Positions 18,794 through 26,712 are shown, numbered from the stretch's first letter. The stretch: 64,000 bases of DNA from Polaromonas sp. (GCA_021731285.1 JAKFXR010000037.1:20755-84754), one strand, 5' to 3'. The notes: generated by a model not told the origin, from the letters alone. A program made the numbers and translations.

Positions 18794-18811
18794 CTAACTC
18801 CCTCGCAAGAA

Positions 18812-18838
18812 CTTGTACTTCAACGGCGAAGTGGCAAG
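18812..18838 (+). promoter_or_regulatory. ANTAR-target hexaloop hairpin in the nrtA leader
   Basis: The stem CTTG-T-ACTTC / GAAGT-GG-CAAG closes the six-base loop AACGGC (18822-18827), which has A at loop position 1 and G at position 4, the signature of RNA bound by ANTAR antiterminators. It is 13 nt before the terminator hairpin. No second hexaloop hairpin fits between it and the predicted transcription start. Confidence 0.75.
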
Positions 18839-18851
18839 CTCCCTGAACAAA

Positions 18852-18906
18852 GGCGTTCGAACCCTCGCATTCACATTGTGTTTGCACGGGTCGAGCGCCT
18901 TTTTTG
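18852..18906 (+). terminator. leader attenuator before nrtA
   Basis: Arms GGCGTTCGAACCC (18852-18864) and GGGTCGAGCGCC (18888-18899) pair over 12 bp with one bulged A, followed by seven T. It lies 36 bp before the nrtA start codon, so without antitermination most transcripts should stop here. The arrangement matches nas-type leaders regulated by NasR or NasT. Confidence 0.85.
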
Positions 18907-18942
18907 TTTTCTGCTTTTGTTTTTTTAATTCTGGAGACCACC

Positions 18943-20187
18943 ATGACTGATCTGCTGCAATCTTCATTGAAACGCCGCACTGTGTTGCAAGCCGCCGCGG
19001 TAGGTGCCGCCGGTATCAGCCCCGCGTTGCGCGCTGTTGTGTATGCCCAGGGCTCCGACGCCCCCGAGAAAAAGGAGGTCAAGATTGGCTTCATTCCCCT
19101 GACCGACTGCGCATCCGTGGTCATGGCCTCGGTGCTGGGCATCGACAAGAAGTACGGCGTCACCATCATCCCGACCAAGGAAGCCAGCTGGGCAGGCGTG
19201 CGCGACAAACTGGTCAGTGGTGAGCTGGACATGGCGCATTCGCTGTACGGCCTGATCTATGGCGTGCACCTCGGCACATCCGGCCCGAAGAAGGACATGG
19301 CGGTATTGATGACGCTGAACCAGAACGGTCAAGCCATCACGCTGAGCAAGAAACTGGCTGACAAGGGTGCGGTGGACGCCGCGTCTCTGGCCAAAGTGAT
19401 GGCTGCTGAAAAACGCGAATACACCTACGCCCAGACTTTCCCGACCGGCACCCACGCCATGTGGCTGTACTACTGGCTGGCCAGTGTCGGTGTCAATCCA
19501 ATGAAGGACGTCAAAGTCATCACCGTGCCACCGCCGCAGATGGTGGCCAATATGCGGGTCGGCAACATGGACGGTTATTGCGTCGGCGAACCCTGGGGCC
19601 ACCGCGCCATCGCCGACGGTATCGGCATCACGGCCGTCACCACCCAGGACATCTGGAAAGACCACCCCGAAAAAGTGCTGGGCACCACCGCCGATTTCGT
19701 CAAAAAAAACCCGAATACCGCACGCGCAGTCACTGCCGCCATCATTGAAGCCGGCAAATGGATTGACGCCAGCCTGGGCAACAAGAACAAGATGGCCGAG
19801 ACTGTGGCCGACAAGTCCTACGTCAACACCAGCGTGGACGTGATCAACCAGCGCATCCTTGGCCGCTACCAGAACGGCATGGGGAAAACCTGGGACGACC
19901 CGAACCACATGAAGTTTTACAACGACGGTGCGGTGAGCTTCCCTTACCTGTCCGATGGCATGTGGTTCCTGACCCAGCACAAGCGCTGGGGTCTGCTCAA
20001 GGAGCATCCGGACTACCTGGCTGTGGCCAAACAGATCAACCAGATCGACATCTACAAGCAGGCTGCGACCGCCGCCAAAGCCAGCGTTCCCAAAGAACTC
20101 ATGCGCAGCAGCAAGATGATCGACGGGGTGGTCTGGGACGGCAAGGATCCCAAAAAGTACGCCGACAGCTTCAAAGTCCGCGCTTGA
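18943..20187 (+). CDS. nrtA: nitrate ABC transporter substrate-binding protein (CmpA/NrtA family)
   Basis: A 414-aa protein with a twin-arginine type leader (LKRRTVLQAAAVGAAG, residues about 8-23) and cleavage near VYAQ. The mature domain opens KEVKIGFIPLTDCASVVMA, characteristic of the NrtA/CmpA family of nitrate- or bicarbonate-binding proteins, with GYCVGEPWGHRA near residue 210. It should capture nitrate or nitrite in the periplasm for NrtB-NrtC. Start ATG 18943 has the ribosome site CTGGAG 8 bp upstream. It heads an operon with nrtB (30 bp) and nrtC (9 bp). NasS regulators belong to the same superfamily, but the export signal argues for a transporter. Confidence 0.88.
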   Translation: MTDLLQSSLKRRTVLQAAAVGAAGISPALRAVVYAQGSDAPEKKEVKIGFIPLTDCASVVMASVLGIDKKYGVTIIPTKEASWAGVRDKLVSGELDMAHSLYGLIYGVHLGTSGPKKDMAVLMTLNQNGQAITLSKKLADKGAVDAASLAKVMAAEKREYTYAQTFPTGTHAMWLYYWLASVGVNPMKDVKVITVPPPQMVANMRVGNMDGYCVGEPWGHRAIADGIGITAVTTQDIWKDHPEKVLGTTADFVKKNPNTARAVTAAIIEAGKWIDASLGNKNKMAETVADKSYVNTSVDVINQRILGRYQNGMGKTWDDPNHMKFYNDGAVSFPYLSDGMWFLTQHKRWGLLKEHPDYLAVAKQINQIDIYKQAATAAKASVPKELMRSSKMIDGVVWDGKDPKKYADSFKVRA

Positions 20188-20217
20188 ACGCAAGCTTCAA
20201 CATCAAGAGGTGATGCC

Positions 20218-21189
20218 ATGGTCAGTGCCGTTTTTCATTCCCCGCTGGAGACCGCTCCAGCCCACGTTCCTATCCCGGCGCCTGCACGGAGTCAGGAGAA
20301 AACTGCTACCTATTCAGTAGCAGAAACTCCGCGTCCCGCAATGGCTGCGACGCCAATCGATGCCCGAGCCACTGCGCCGGATCCGGGGCCTTCCCGTGCA
20401 TCGCGTTTGATGTCCGGTTTCTGGCTGGCAGTGTTGCCACCTGTGCTGGGCATTGGCCTGCTGACCCTGATCTGGGAACTGGTGTCGGTAGGCACCGGCA
20501 GCAGCATCCCCTCGCCGCTGGAGACCTTCAAGCAGGCCGTGGTGCTGTTCAGCGATCCCTTCTACAGCAAGGGCCCCAACGACCAGGGCGTGGGCTGGAA
20601 CGTACTCAGTTCACTCCAGCGTGTGGCCATGGGTTTCGGCATGGCTGCCGTGGTCGGCATACCGGTGGGTTTCATGATAGGCCGCTTCAACTTTCTGAGC
20701 CGCATGTTCAACCCCCTGATCAGCCTGCTGCGGCCGGTGTCTCCCCTGGCCTGGTTGCCGATTGGCTTGCTGGTCTTCAAGGGCGCCAACCCGGCTGCGA
20801 TCTGGACCATCTTCATCTGCTCGATCTGGCCCATGATCATCAACACCGCTGTGGGTGTGCAGCGCGTGCCACAGGACTACATGAACGTGGCGCGGGTGCT
20901 CAACCTGAGCGAGTGGAAGATCGTCACCAAAATCCTGTTCCCCGCCGTGCTGCCTTACATGCTGACCGGCGTGCGCCTGGCAGTCGGCACCGCCTGGCTG
21001 GTGATTGTTGCCGCAGAAATGCTCACTGGCGGCGTCGGCATCGGCTTCTGGGTCTGGGACGAGTGGAACAACCTCAACGTCAAGAACATCATCATCGCGA
21101 TTTTTGTGATCGGCATCGTCGGCCTGGTGCTGGAGTTTGCACTGATCAAGCTGGCCACTGCATTCACGTTTGAAGACGTCAAAAACTAA
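20218..21189 (+). CDS. nrtB: nitrate ABC transporter permease
   Basis: Inner-membrane permease of 323 aa with six or so helices from about residue 68. The BPD_transp_1 coupling loop is visible (VPQDYMNVARVLNLSEWKIVTKILFPAVLP, read in parts, near residues 222-250), along with AVGTAWLVIVAAEML and GIGFWVWDEWN, typical of NrtB/SsuC-type nitrate permeases. The first 60 residues are Ala/Pro-rich and look non-conserved. They include a stretch encoded by a perfect CTGCTAC/GTAGCAG palindrome at 20303-20323. A start nearer residue 65 (MSGFWLAVL) is possible. Confidence 0.9.
   Translation: MVSAVFHSPLETAPAHVPIPAPARSQEKTATYSVAETPRPAMAATPIDARATAPDPGPSRASRLMSGFWLAVLPPVLGIGLLTLIWELVSVGTGSSIPSPLETFKQAVVLFSDPFYSKGPNDQGVGWNVLSSLQRVAMGFGMAAVVGIPVGFMIGRFNFLSRMFNPLISLLRPVSPLAWLPIGLLVFKGANPAAIWTIFICSIWPMIINTAVGVQRVPQDYMNVARVLNLSEWKIVTKILFPAVLPYMLTGVRLAVGTAWLVIVAAEMLTGGVGIGFWVWDEWNNLNVKNIIIAIFVIGIVGLVLEFALIKLATAFTFEDVKN
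20303..20323. repeat. AT-rich mini-palindrome inside nrtB
   Basis: Arms CTGCTAC and GTAGCAG around CTATTCA, in frame within the poorly conserved N-terminal extension of NrtB. It resembles the intergenic palindromes at 18685 and 51268. Confidence 0.5.
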
Positions 21190-21198
21190 GGATTCATC

Positions 21199-22011
21199 AT
21201 GAGTGCATCTTTCACCACCAAGTACATCGAAATCCAGGGCGTCGAGCAAACCTTCAAGACCAAAAAAGGCCCGTTCTGCGCGCTGAAAAACATCAACCTG
21301 ACCGTCGCAAAGGGTGAGTTTGTCGCACTGATTGGCCACTCGGGCTGCGGCAAGTCCACGCTGCTCAACCTGCTGGCCGGCCTGACCATGCCGACCCAGG
21401 GCAGCCTGATCTGCGCCAACCGTGAAATCTCGGGGCCGGGTCCGGAGCGCGCGGTGGTTTTCCAGAATCACTCGCTGCTGCCCTGGCTCACCTGTCATGA
21501 AAACGTCTACCTCGCCGTCGAAAGGGTGTTCAGCGCTACCGAGACCCGCGCCCAGCTGAAAGAACGCACAGAGGCAGCGCTGGCCATGGTCGGCTTGACG
21601 CCAGCTGCGCAAAAGCGTCCCGGTGAAATTTCTGGCGGCATGAAGCAGCGCGTCGGCATTGCCCGCGCGCTGTGCATGGAGCCCAAGGTTCTGCTGCTCG
21701 ACGAGCCGTTTGGCGCACTGGACGCATTGACCCGGGCCAAGCTGCAGGACGAGTTGCTCCAGATTGTTGCCACCACGCAGAGCACGGTGGTGATGGTGAC
21801 GCACGACGTGGACGAGGCTGTGCTGCTGTCCGACCGCATCGTGATGATGACCAACGGTCCCGCCGCCACGATTGGGGAAGTCCTCGCCATTGACCTGCCG
21901 CGGCCGCGCAACCGGGTGGATCTTGCCGAGAGTACGCAGTACCTGCACTACCGCAAGGCAGTCATCGACTTTTTGTACACGCGCCAGGGCCACGTCGAAA
22001 AAGCTGCCTGA
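21199..22011 (+). CDS. nrtC: nitrate ABC transporter ATP-binding protein
   Basis: A 270-aa ABC ATPase with Walker A GHSGCGKST (near residue 49-57), signature ISGGMKQRVGIARAL (near 140), Walker B VLLLDEPFGALDALTR (near 160), and an H-loop in VMVTHDVDEAVLLSDRIVMM. The NrtC/NrtD/SsuB branch is indicated by the context and by the PRNRVDLAES segment near the end. It is a single-domain ATPase without the NrtA-like C-terminal domain of cyanobacterial NrtC. Energises nitrate uptake with NrtAB. Confidence 0.9.
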   Translation: MSASFTTKYIEIQGVEQTFKTKKGPFCALKNINLTVAKGEFVALIGHSGCGKSTLLNLLAGLTMPTQGSLICANREISGPGPERAVVFQNHSLLPWLTCHENVYLAVERVFSATETRAQLKERTEAALAMVGLTPAAQKRPGEISGGMKQRVGIARALCMEPKVLLLDEPFGALDALTRAKLQDELLQIVATTQSTVVMVTHDVDEAVLLSDRIVMMTNGPAATIGEVLAIDLPRPRNRVDLAESTQYLHYRKAVIDFLYTRQGHVEKAA

Positions 22012-22067
22012 GGAACACATAGCAGCGACAAGGTCGCACCTGTATGCAAGCAAGGGAGGAGTTTTCA

Positions 22068-24209
22068 ATGTCCGCAGTCTTACCCGCCAACGGAGCCCTC
22101 CGGGCCGCACCAACCCAGGATACGCCCGCCCGACGTGAACGGCCCGCGCGCTCCCGTGGTTTTGCTTCACTGGGAAAATACCGCGAGCTGATCATTGCCG
22201 TCGGCTTTTTCCTGCTGTTCGACCTCGGGGTGCTGGTTCTCAATTTCTATACCTCGTTCCAGATCGCCGAAGACGCCGTGGGTATCAACCTGGCAGGACG
22301 CCAGCGCATGCTGTCGCAGCGCACAGCCAAAGCCCTGCTGTCGGTAGAAGCAGCCAGGATCAAAGGTGTGCCTGCCACCGATGAACTTGAGGAGCTGAAA
22401 AATGCTGTGAAGCTGTTTGACGCTTCGCTCAAAGGCTTCCAGAGCGGTGCCACGGTGCCAGGCGGGAATGGCAAGCCGGTCTTTCTGCCTGCCGCCCAGG
22501 GCGACAAAGCCGCAGACATCCTGAAAAAAGCACAGGATCTCTGGACGCCCTACCAGGTCAACCTCGCCCCAGTGCTGAGCGGAGCGGCAAGCGAAACCGA
22601 ACTGAAAGAGGCGGCCGACTACGCAAAAGCCAACAACCTGAAGCTGCTGGCCTTGATGAACGAACTGACCACGACGCTGGAGGCAGTGGCCTCAGACCGG
22701 GCCAGCGTCCTGCGCATGGTGCAGACCGGCGGCATTGTCCTGGCTTTGCTGAATTTCGCATTTATTCTCTTCAAGTTTCTGCGCCGGCTGAATACTTCCG
22801 ACGCTGCCATTGAGGCGGCTACCGAAGAAAACCGCGAGATCCTGACCAGCGTGCGCGAGGGACTGTTTCTGCTGACGCCCGAGCACCGGCTGGGCTCGCA
22901 GCTGTCGCGCTCGTCGCATGGGCTTTTCGGCAAGACCCTGGTGCCCGGCCAGAATTTCTTTGAGTTGCTTTCCCCCCTGGTGTCGGAAAAGGCCCTGACA
23001 GACGCGCGCAACTATGTGGGCCTGCTGTTTTCCCCTCACGTAAAAGAGCAATTGATCCAGGGCATCAACCCCCTCGCCGAGGTCGAGCTCACCGTGAAAA
23101 ACCGGCTGGGCCAGGACACCCCACGCTTCCTGTCGTTTCACTTCAACCGGGTGCAGGACGGAACGGCTGTGCGCCACCTGCTGGTGACCGTGCAGGACAT
23201 TTCGCAGAAGGTCGAACTCGAGGCCAAGCTGACCACCGAACGCCATCGCTCGCAAAAAGAGCTGTCCATGATGCTCAAGGCCTTCGAGACCGACCCGGCC
23301 ATGATGCGTGCCTTTGTCGAGCGGGCCGAGGCGTCCTTGCTGGAGGTGAACGACCTGCTTCGCAGCACTTCGTCGGCCGCATCTGAAACCCAGGTCCTCA
23401 AAGCGGTTGACGGGGCCTATCGCCGCATCCACGCCATCAAGGGAGATGCAGCCTCACTGGGTCTGGAAATTCTCGCCTCGCTGGCCCATCAGTTTGAAAA
23501 CGAGTTGCAGAAACTCAAGGACAGCGGCGTGGCCACCGGCGACGCCCTGCTGGCCCTGCCCTTGCCGCTGGAAGACCTGCTGAACAAGGTCGCAGCCTTC
23601 AAGGCGATGAGTCAGAAAAGAGGTAGCGGCTCGCAAGCCGAGCCGGCACCGACGCCCCAGCAGCTCAACGCAAGCTTGCAGCAACTGGCGGCCGATGTGG
23701 CCCATGATGTCGGCAAGCGCGTCAACGCCGACGTGCGCATGTCCAGTGTGCTGGACCTGCAGGCCGAGAAAATCGACCTGGTCCGTGAGATAGCCATCCA
23801 GCTGGTTCGCAACGCTGTGGTGCACGGAGTGGAAGTTCCGCCCGTCAGGCTGGCCGCCGGCAAGGCGGTTCAGGGCGAGGTCACCGTCAACCTCAGCCGG
23901 GACGCAAATGGTCAATACCTGCTCAGTGTGCGGGACGATGGCGCGGGCCTCAATGCTGCCAACGTGCGACTGCGCCTGATGGCCCTGGGTTGGTACACGG
24001 CAGAGCAGTTGCTCAGCTTCAGCGACAAACAGATCGTCGCGCACATTTTCAAGCCGGGCTTTTCCACCGCCCATGCGGCTTCCGCACACGCCGGCCGCGG
24101 TGTGGGTCTGGACCTGGTGCAGGCCAATGTGCAACGTCTGGGTGCGCGCTTGCTGCTATCCAGCATCCCTGGACAACACACCGAGTTCAAGGTGTCGTTC
24201 GCTGCTTGA
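22068..24209 (+). CDS. membrane PilJ-HPt-CheA-like histidine kinase (putative nitrate sensor)
   Basis: A 713-aa protein. TM1 (about 40-62) and TM2 (221-238) bracket a PilJ-type helical periplasmic domain containing INLAGRQRMLSQRTAK (residues 73-88), which resembles the nitrate-binding P-box of NarX/NarQ. A PAS-like region (about 255-385) follows. An HPt domain has His455 in RRIHAIKGDAASLG, and a CheA-type ATPase has an N-box (IQLVRNAVVHGVE), DDGAGLN and GRGVGLDLVQ. There is no CheW-binding domain. Start ATG 22068 is chosen for the ribosome site GGGAGGAG. It is followed by a CheY-like receiver and a CheX-like phosphatase and sits directly after nrtABC. The nitrate-sensing role is inferred. Confidence 0.8.
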   Translation: MSAVLPANGALRAAPTQDTPARRERPARSRGFASLGKYRELIIAVGFFLLFDLGVLVLNFYTSFQIAEDAVGINLAGRQRMLSQRTAKALLSVEAARIKGVPATDELEELKNAVKLFDASLKGFQSGATVPGGNGKPVFLPAAQGDKAADILKKAQDLWTPYQVNLAPVLSGAASETELKEAADYAKANNLKLLALMNELTTTLEAVASDRASVLRMVQTGGIVLALLNFAFILFKFLRRLNTSDAAIEAATEENREILTSVREGLFLLTPEHRLGSQLSRSSHGLFGKTLVPGQNFFELLSPLVSEKALTDARNYVGLLFSPHVKEQLIQGINPLAEVELTVKNRLGQDTPRFLSFHFNRVQDGTAVRHLLVTVQDISQKVELEAKLTTERHRSQKELSMMLKAFETDPAMMRAFVERAEASLLEVNDLLRSTSSAASETQVLKAVDGAYRRIHAIKGDAASLGLEILASLAHQFENELQKLKDSGVATGDALLALPLPLEDLLNKVAAFKAMSQKRGSGSQAEPAPTPQQLNASLQQLAADVAHDVGKRVNADVRMSSVLDLQAEKIDLVREIAIQLVRNAVVHGVEVPPVRLAAGKAVQGEVTVNLSRDANGQYLLSVRDDGAGLNAANVRLRLMALGWYTAEQLLSFSDKQIVAHIFKPGFSTAHAASAHAGRGVGLDLVQANVQRLGARLLLSSIPGQHTEFKVSFAA

Positions 24210-24266
24210 TATGGCCCCCACCTTCGTCAGACCATCAAAAGAAACACTGCCACCGGGGAGAACACC

Positions 24267-24638
24267 ATGCGGCTGCTGATTGTTGACGACTCGAACATGA
24301 TCCGTACGCGCATCTCCCGCGTGGTGCAGAACGGCGGTCTCAAGGGTGTGGTGCTGGCGGGCCTGGCCAAAAACGGGCGCGAGGCGCTGCGTCTGGCGCG
24401 GGCCACCCGGCCGGAGGTCGTCACCATGGACCTGACCATGCCCGAGATGGACGGGATTGAATGCATTCAGGAAATGCTCAAATTCGACCCCAGCATCAAC
24501 ATCCTGGTGGTCAGCGCGCTCAGCGACAAATCGACCGCCATCGAGGCTCTCAAACTGGGAGCGCGCGGCTTCGTCGCCAAGCCGTTTTCGGATGAAGAAT
24601 TGCAGATCGCGCTGCTTGATGTTTCAGAAATGCGTTAG
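24267..24638 (+). CDS. CheY-like single-domain response regulator
   Basis: A 123-aa receiver with no output domain. The acidic pocket is Asp7-Asp8, the phosphoacceptor is Asp55 in VVTMDLTMPEMDG, the switch Ser is in ILVVSALS, and the conserved Lys is in FVAKPFSDEEL. It is most similar in style to CheY or the CheB receiver (LLIVDDSNMIRTRI). It lies 57 bp after the PilJ-CheA-like kinase, its likely phosphodonor, and 89 bp before a CheX-like phosphatase. Its target is unknown. Confidence 0.88.
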   Translation: MRLLIVDDSNMIRTRISRVVQNGGLKGVVLAGLAKNGREALRLARATRPEVVTMDLTMPEMDGIECIQEMLKFDPSINILVVSALSDKSTAIEALKLGARGFVAKPFSDEELQIALLDVSEMR

Positions 24639-24727
24639 GGCCACTGCCATCGCCGCGCGCCGCAATCGCCCTGTTTTAATCATGTCCGCACTTACATATA
24701 GCCTGAACAGGCCCCAAGGAAAACACA

Positions 24728-25186
24728 GTGGCTACCCTGCAGGAAAATGATCTCAAGCTGTTTGTCGACTCGATCAGGAACTACCTGACCGTTACGACCC
24801 GCCAGGAGCCCAAGATCACCTCCGCCTTTTTGGGCATGGGCGATGTGACGGGATATGAATTCAACGGCATCGTCACCTTCTCGGGCAGCCACAACGGCCA
24901 CGTGGTCGTCTCCATGCCGGACAAGCTGGTGCGCGAAGTGCTGCTGCTGCAGCATGAAACCGACCTGAGTGACGGCAACCTGCTCGACGCCGTGGGAGAA
25001 ATTGCCAACACGCTGGCTGGCAACGCCCGCAAGGTGCTGGGCTCGGAGCTGCAGATTTCGGTACCCATCAAACTGCAGGGTGCCAACGGCATCAAGGCGC
25101 GTGTCCGCAAGCGCCCCTATGTCATCACCCTGCGCTGGAATCACTACGACGCCATGGTCTGCGTGGACATGGAGCGGCGCCACTAA
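24728..25186 (+). CDS. CheX-like receiver phosphatase
   Basis: A 152-aa protein starting at GTG with AAGGAAA 10 bp upstream. The CheC/CheX catalytic signature is visible as LLDAVGEIANTLAG, giving Glu91 and Asn94 in the ExxN pattern that dephosphorylates CheY-type receivers. The surrounding segment (ITSAFLGMGDVTGYEFNGIVTFSG) fits the CheX fold. With the two preceding genes it completes a kinase-receiver-phosphatase set without receptor-methylation genes. No flagellar or chemotaxis genes are nearby, so a role in nitrate signalling is more likely than motility. Confidence 0.8.
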   Translation: MATLQENDLKLFVDSIRNYLTVTTRQEPKITSAFLGMGDVTGYEFNGIVTFSGSHNGHVVVSMPDKLVREVLLLQHETDLSDGNLLDAVGEIANTLAGNARKVLGSELQISVPIKLQGANGIKARVRKRPYVITLRWNHYDAMVCVDMERRH

Positions 25187-25197
25187 GGCGGCGGTTG

Positions 25198-25214
25198 CGC
25201 ACGAAGTGCGTGCG
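25198..25214. promoter_or_regulatory. NtrC-like dyad upstream of narK
   Basis: GCAC-N7-GTGC (25199-25213), about 100 bp before the predicted sigma-54 start. It also belongs to a short palindrome (GCGCACGAAGTGCGT) found again near 26627, so the match may be accidental. Confidence 0.3.
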
Positions 25215-25234
25215 CCGCACCATAAAAGCCCATC

Positions 25235-25262
25235 CCATTCCCTGCTTTGAAGCAGGGAGTGG
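25235..25262 (+). other. 13-bp hairpin upstream of narK promoter
   Basis: CCATTCCCTGCTT (25235-25247) pairs with AAGCAGGGAGTGG (25250-25262) with one G-T pair and a 2-base loop. No T-run follows on the plus strand, so it is not a classic terminator. It could end the cheX transcript or act as a DNA site. Confidence 0.4.
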
Positions 25263-25282
25263 TGATCGCGCATGCCCCAAGT

Positions 25283-25298
25283 TGGCACGCAATTTGCA
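25283..25298 (+). promoter_or_regulatory. sigma-54 promoter of narK
   Basis: TGGCACGCAATTTGCA matches the -24/-12 consensus TGGCACGNNNNTTGCW at every defined position. The predicted transcription start is near 25308, giving a short leader of about 33 nt before the narK ATG. Confidence 0.85.
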
Positions 25299-25303
25299 CA
25301 AGG

Positions 25304-25329
25304 TTTGTGAATTTCCTTCAATTCACAAA
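25304..25329 (+). promoter_or_regulatory. perfect inverted repeat overlapping the narK leader
   Basis: TTTGTGAATT (25304-25313) and AATTCACAAA (25320-25329) with spacer TCCTTC. It spans the predicted transcription start, and its 3' arm adjoins the likely ribosome site AAAGGG (25327-25332). It could be a repressor operator or an RNA hairpin that limits initiation. Confidence 0.5.
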
Positions 25330-25340
25330 GGGTCTGCACC

Positions 25341-26552
25341 ATGGCGGGATTCCGCACCTTTCTCAAGTCTGGCCACGCACCGACACTGTTCGCCGCTTTT
25401 CTGTACTTCGACTTCTGTTTCGCCGTCTGGGTTCTGAACGGGGCCATGGCGCCCTTCATCAGTGAGGCTTACCAACTGACAGCAGCCCAAAAGGGCTTCA
25501 TGATTTCGGTGCCCATCCTGGCGGGGGCGCTCATGCGTTTCCCGCTGGGCGTTCTGGCGCAATACATCGGCCGCAAGAACGCAGCGCTGGTTGAAATGGG
25601 CCTGATCGTGGTGGCTCTGGCTTTTGGCTATTTCTTCATCAGCTCCTACGATCATGTGCTGGCCATGGGGGTGTTGCTGGGCATCGCTGGTGCCAGTTTT
25701 GGCGTGGCGCTGTCGCTGGGTTCGGGCTGGTACCCGCCCAAATACAAAGGCCTGGCCATGGGCATCGCGGGCGCAGGCAACTCCGGCACCGTCCTGGCGG
25801 TTTTATTTGCGCCACCGCTGGCCATGGTGTACGGCTGGCAAGCCGTCTACGGCATCGCAGCCTTCTTCATGCTGATTCCCATGGTGGTGATGGTGGTGTT
25901 CGCCAAGGAGCCGCCCGACATTGAGCACCAGACCTTCCGCCAGCATATATCCTGCTTGTTTGAGAAAGACGGCTGGGCCTTCAGCCTGATTTACGTCATC
26001 ACCTTCGGCGGCTTTATCGGCCTGGCGAGTTTTCTGCCCACCTATTTCCACGACCAGTTCGGCGTGACCAAGGTCCAGGCGGGTCAACTGACCATGCTGG
26101 CGGCGCTGATGGGTTCGGCCATCCGGGTGGTGGGCGGCTACATCTCCGACCGCATAGGCGGCATCAACACCCTGAGTGGCGTCCTCGGGGTGGTGGCCGT
26201 CACCCTGGTTCTGTGCGGTCTGGCGGGCGCTTCGCTGACTGTCACCACACTGCTGTTCATGTTGTGCTTCGCCGCGCTGGGCGCGGGCAACGGCGCGCTG
26301 TTCCAGCTGGTGCCCCTGCGCTGGCCACTGGCAACCGCCGTCGCCGGCTCGATGATCGGCGAGATAGGCGCGCTGGGCGGCGGCTTCCTGCCCAACGCCA
26401 TGGGCATGTCCAAGCAATTCACCGGCACCTACCTGTGGGGCTTCGTGGCTTTCGCGGTGCTCGCGCTCGCGATGCTGGTCATGCTGCGGGTAATGCAACT
26501 GCGCTGGACCCGCACCTGGGCTGAAAAGGGTGGGCGGGCGCGCAGCGCCTAG
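25341..26552 (+). CDS. narK: NarK/NasA-type nitrate-nitrite MFS transporter
   Basis: A 403-aa 12-helix transporter of the nitrate/nitrite porter family. Family nitrate signatures are seen in GIAGAGNSGTVLAVLFAPPL (near residues 135-155) and GAGNGALFQLVPLRWP (near 312-327), with the conserved Arg in LMRFPLGVLAQYIGRKNA. It moves nitrate in (or nitrite out) across the inner membrane and so duplicates the NrtABC route with lower energy cost. It has its own sigma-54 promoter and a downstream terminator, so it is a separate transcription unit. Confidence 0.92.
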   Translation: MAGFRTFLKSGHAPTLFAAFLYFDFCFAVWVLNGAMAPFISEAYQLTAAQKGFMISVPILAGALMRFPLGVLAQYIGRKNAALVEMGLIVVALAFGYFFISSYDHVLAMGVLLGIAGASFGVALSLGSGWYPPKYKGLAMGIAGAGNSGTVLAVLFAPPLAMVYGWQAVYGIAAFFMLIPMVVMVVFAKEPPDIEHQTFRQHISCLFEKDGWAFSLIYVITFGGFIGLASFLPTYFHDQFGVTKVQAGQLTMLAALMGSAIRVVGGYISDRIGGINTLSGVLGVVAVTLVLCGLAGASLTVTTLLFMLCFAALGAGNGALFQLVPLRWPLATAVAGSMIGEIGALGGGFLPNAMGMSKQFTGTYLWGFVAFAVLALAMLVMLRVMQLRWTRTWAEKGGRARSA

Positions 26553-26563
26553 AGCGAAGCGAG

Positions 26564-26584
26564 AAAAGCGCCTTGCGCTTTTTT
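26564..26584 (+). terminator. intrinsic terminator after narK
   Basis: AAAAGCGC, CTT loop, GCGCTTTTTT (26564-26584), 12 bp past the narK stop codon. Confidence 0.8.
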
Positions 26585-26601
26585 GCCCAGACTTTCTGCG
26601 A

Positions 26602-26712
26602 AGCTAAAAGGGGGACGCGCACGAAGTGCGTGATCGGCGCAGCCGATGGGACGCGTAGCGTCAGTCCGACTTTTCTGCAAAGCAAAAAGGGAGGGAGGGC
26701 GCGTAGCGCCCA
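26602..26712. repeat. mosaic of short GC palindromes in a 441-bp gene-free gap
   Basis: The gap 26553-26993 has no convincing gene. Its first half carries a run of small self-complementary words, for example GCGCACGAAGTGCGT, ATCGGCGCAGCCGAT, GACGCGTAGCGTC and GGCGCGTAGCGCC. The first also occurs at 25197-25211. The second half (26720-26993) is plain sequence that should hold the promoter of the next gene; I see no clear sigma-54 or -10/-35 match there. Confidence 0.5.

Noticed and set aside
18700-18811. A second (P1) ANTAR hexaloop hairpin before the nrtA hairpin
   Set aside because: No stem with an A1/G4 six-base loop could be found, and most of this stretch is upstream of the predicted transcription start.
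18943-20187. nrtA as a NasS-type cytoplasmic regulator
   Set aside because: A twin-arginine signal and direct linkage to permease and ATPase favour a transporter binding protein.
26602-26712. CRISPR-like array
   Set aside because: The palindromic words differ from each other and have no regular repeat-spacer spacing; no cas genes are present.
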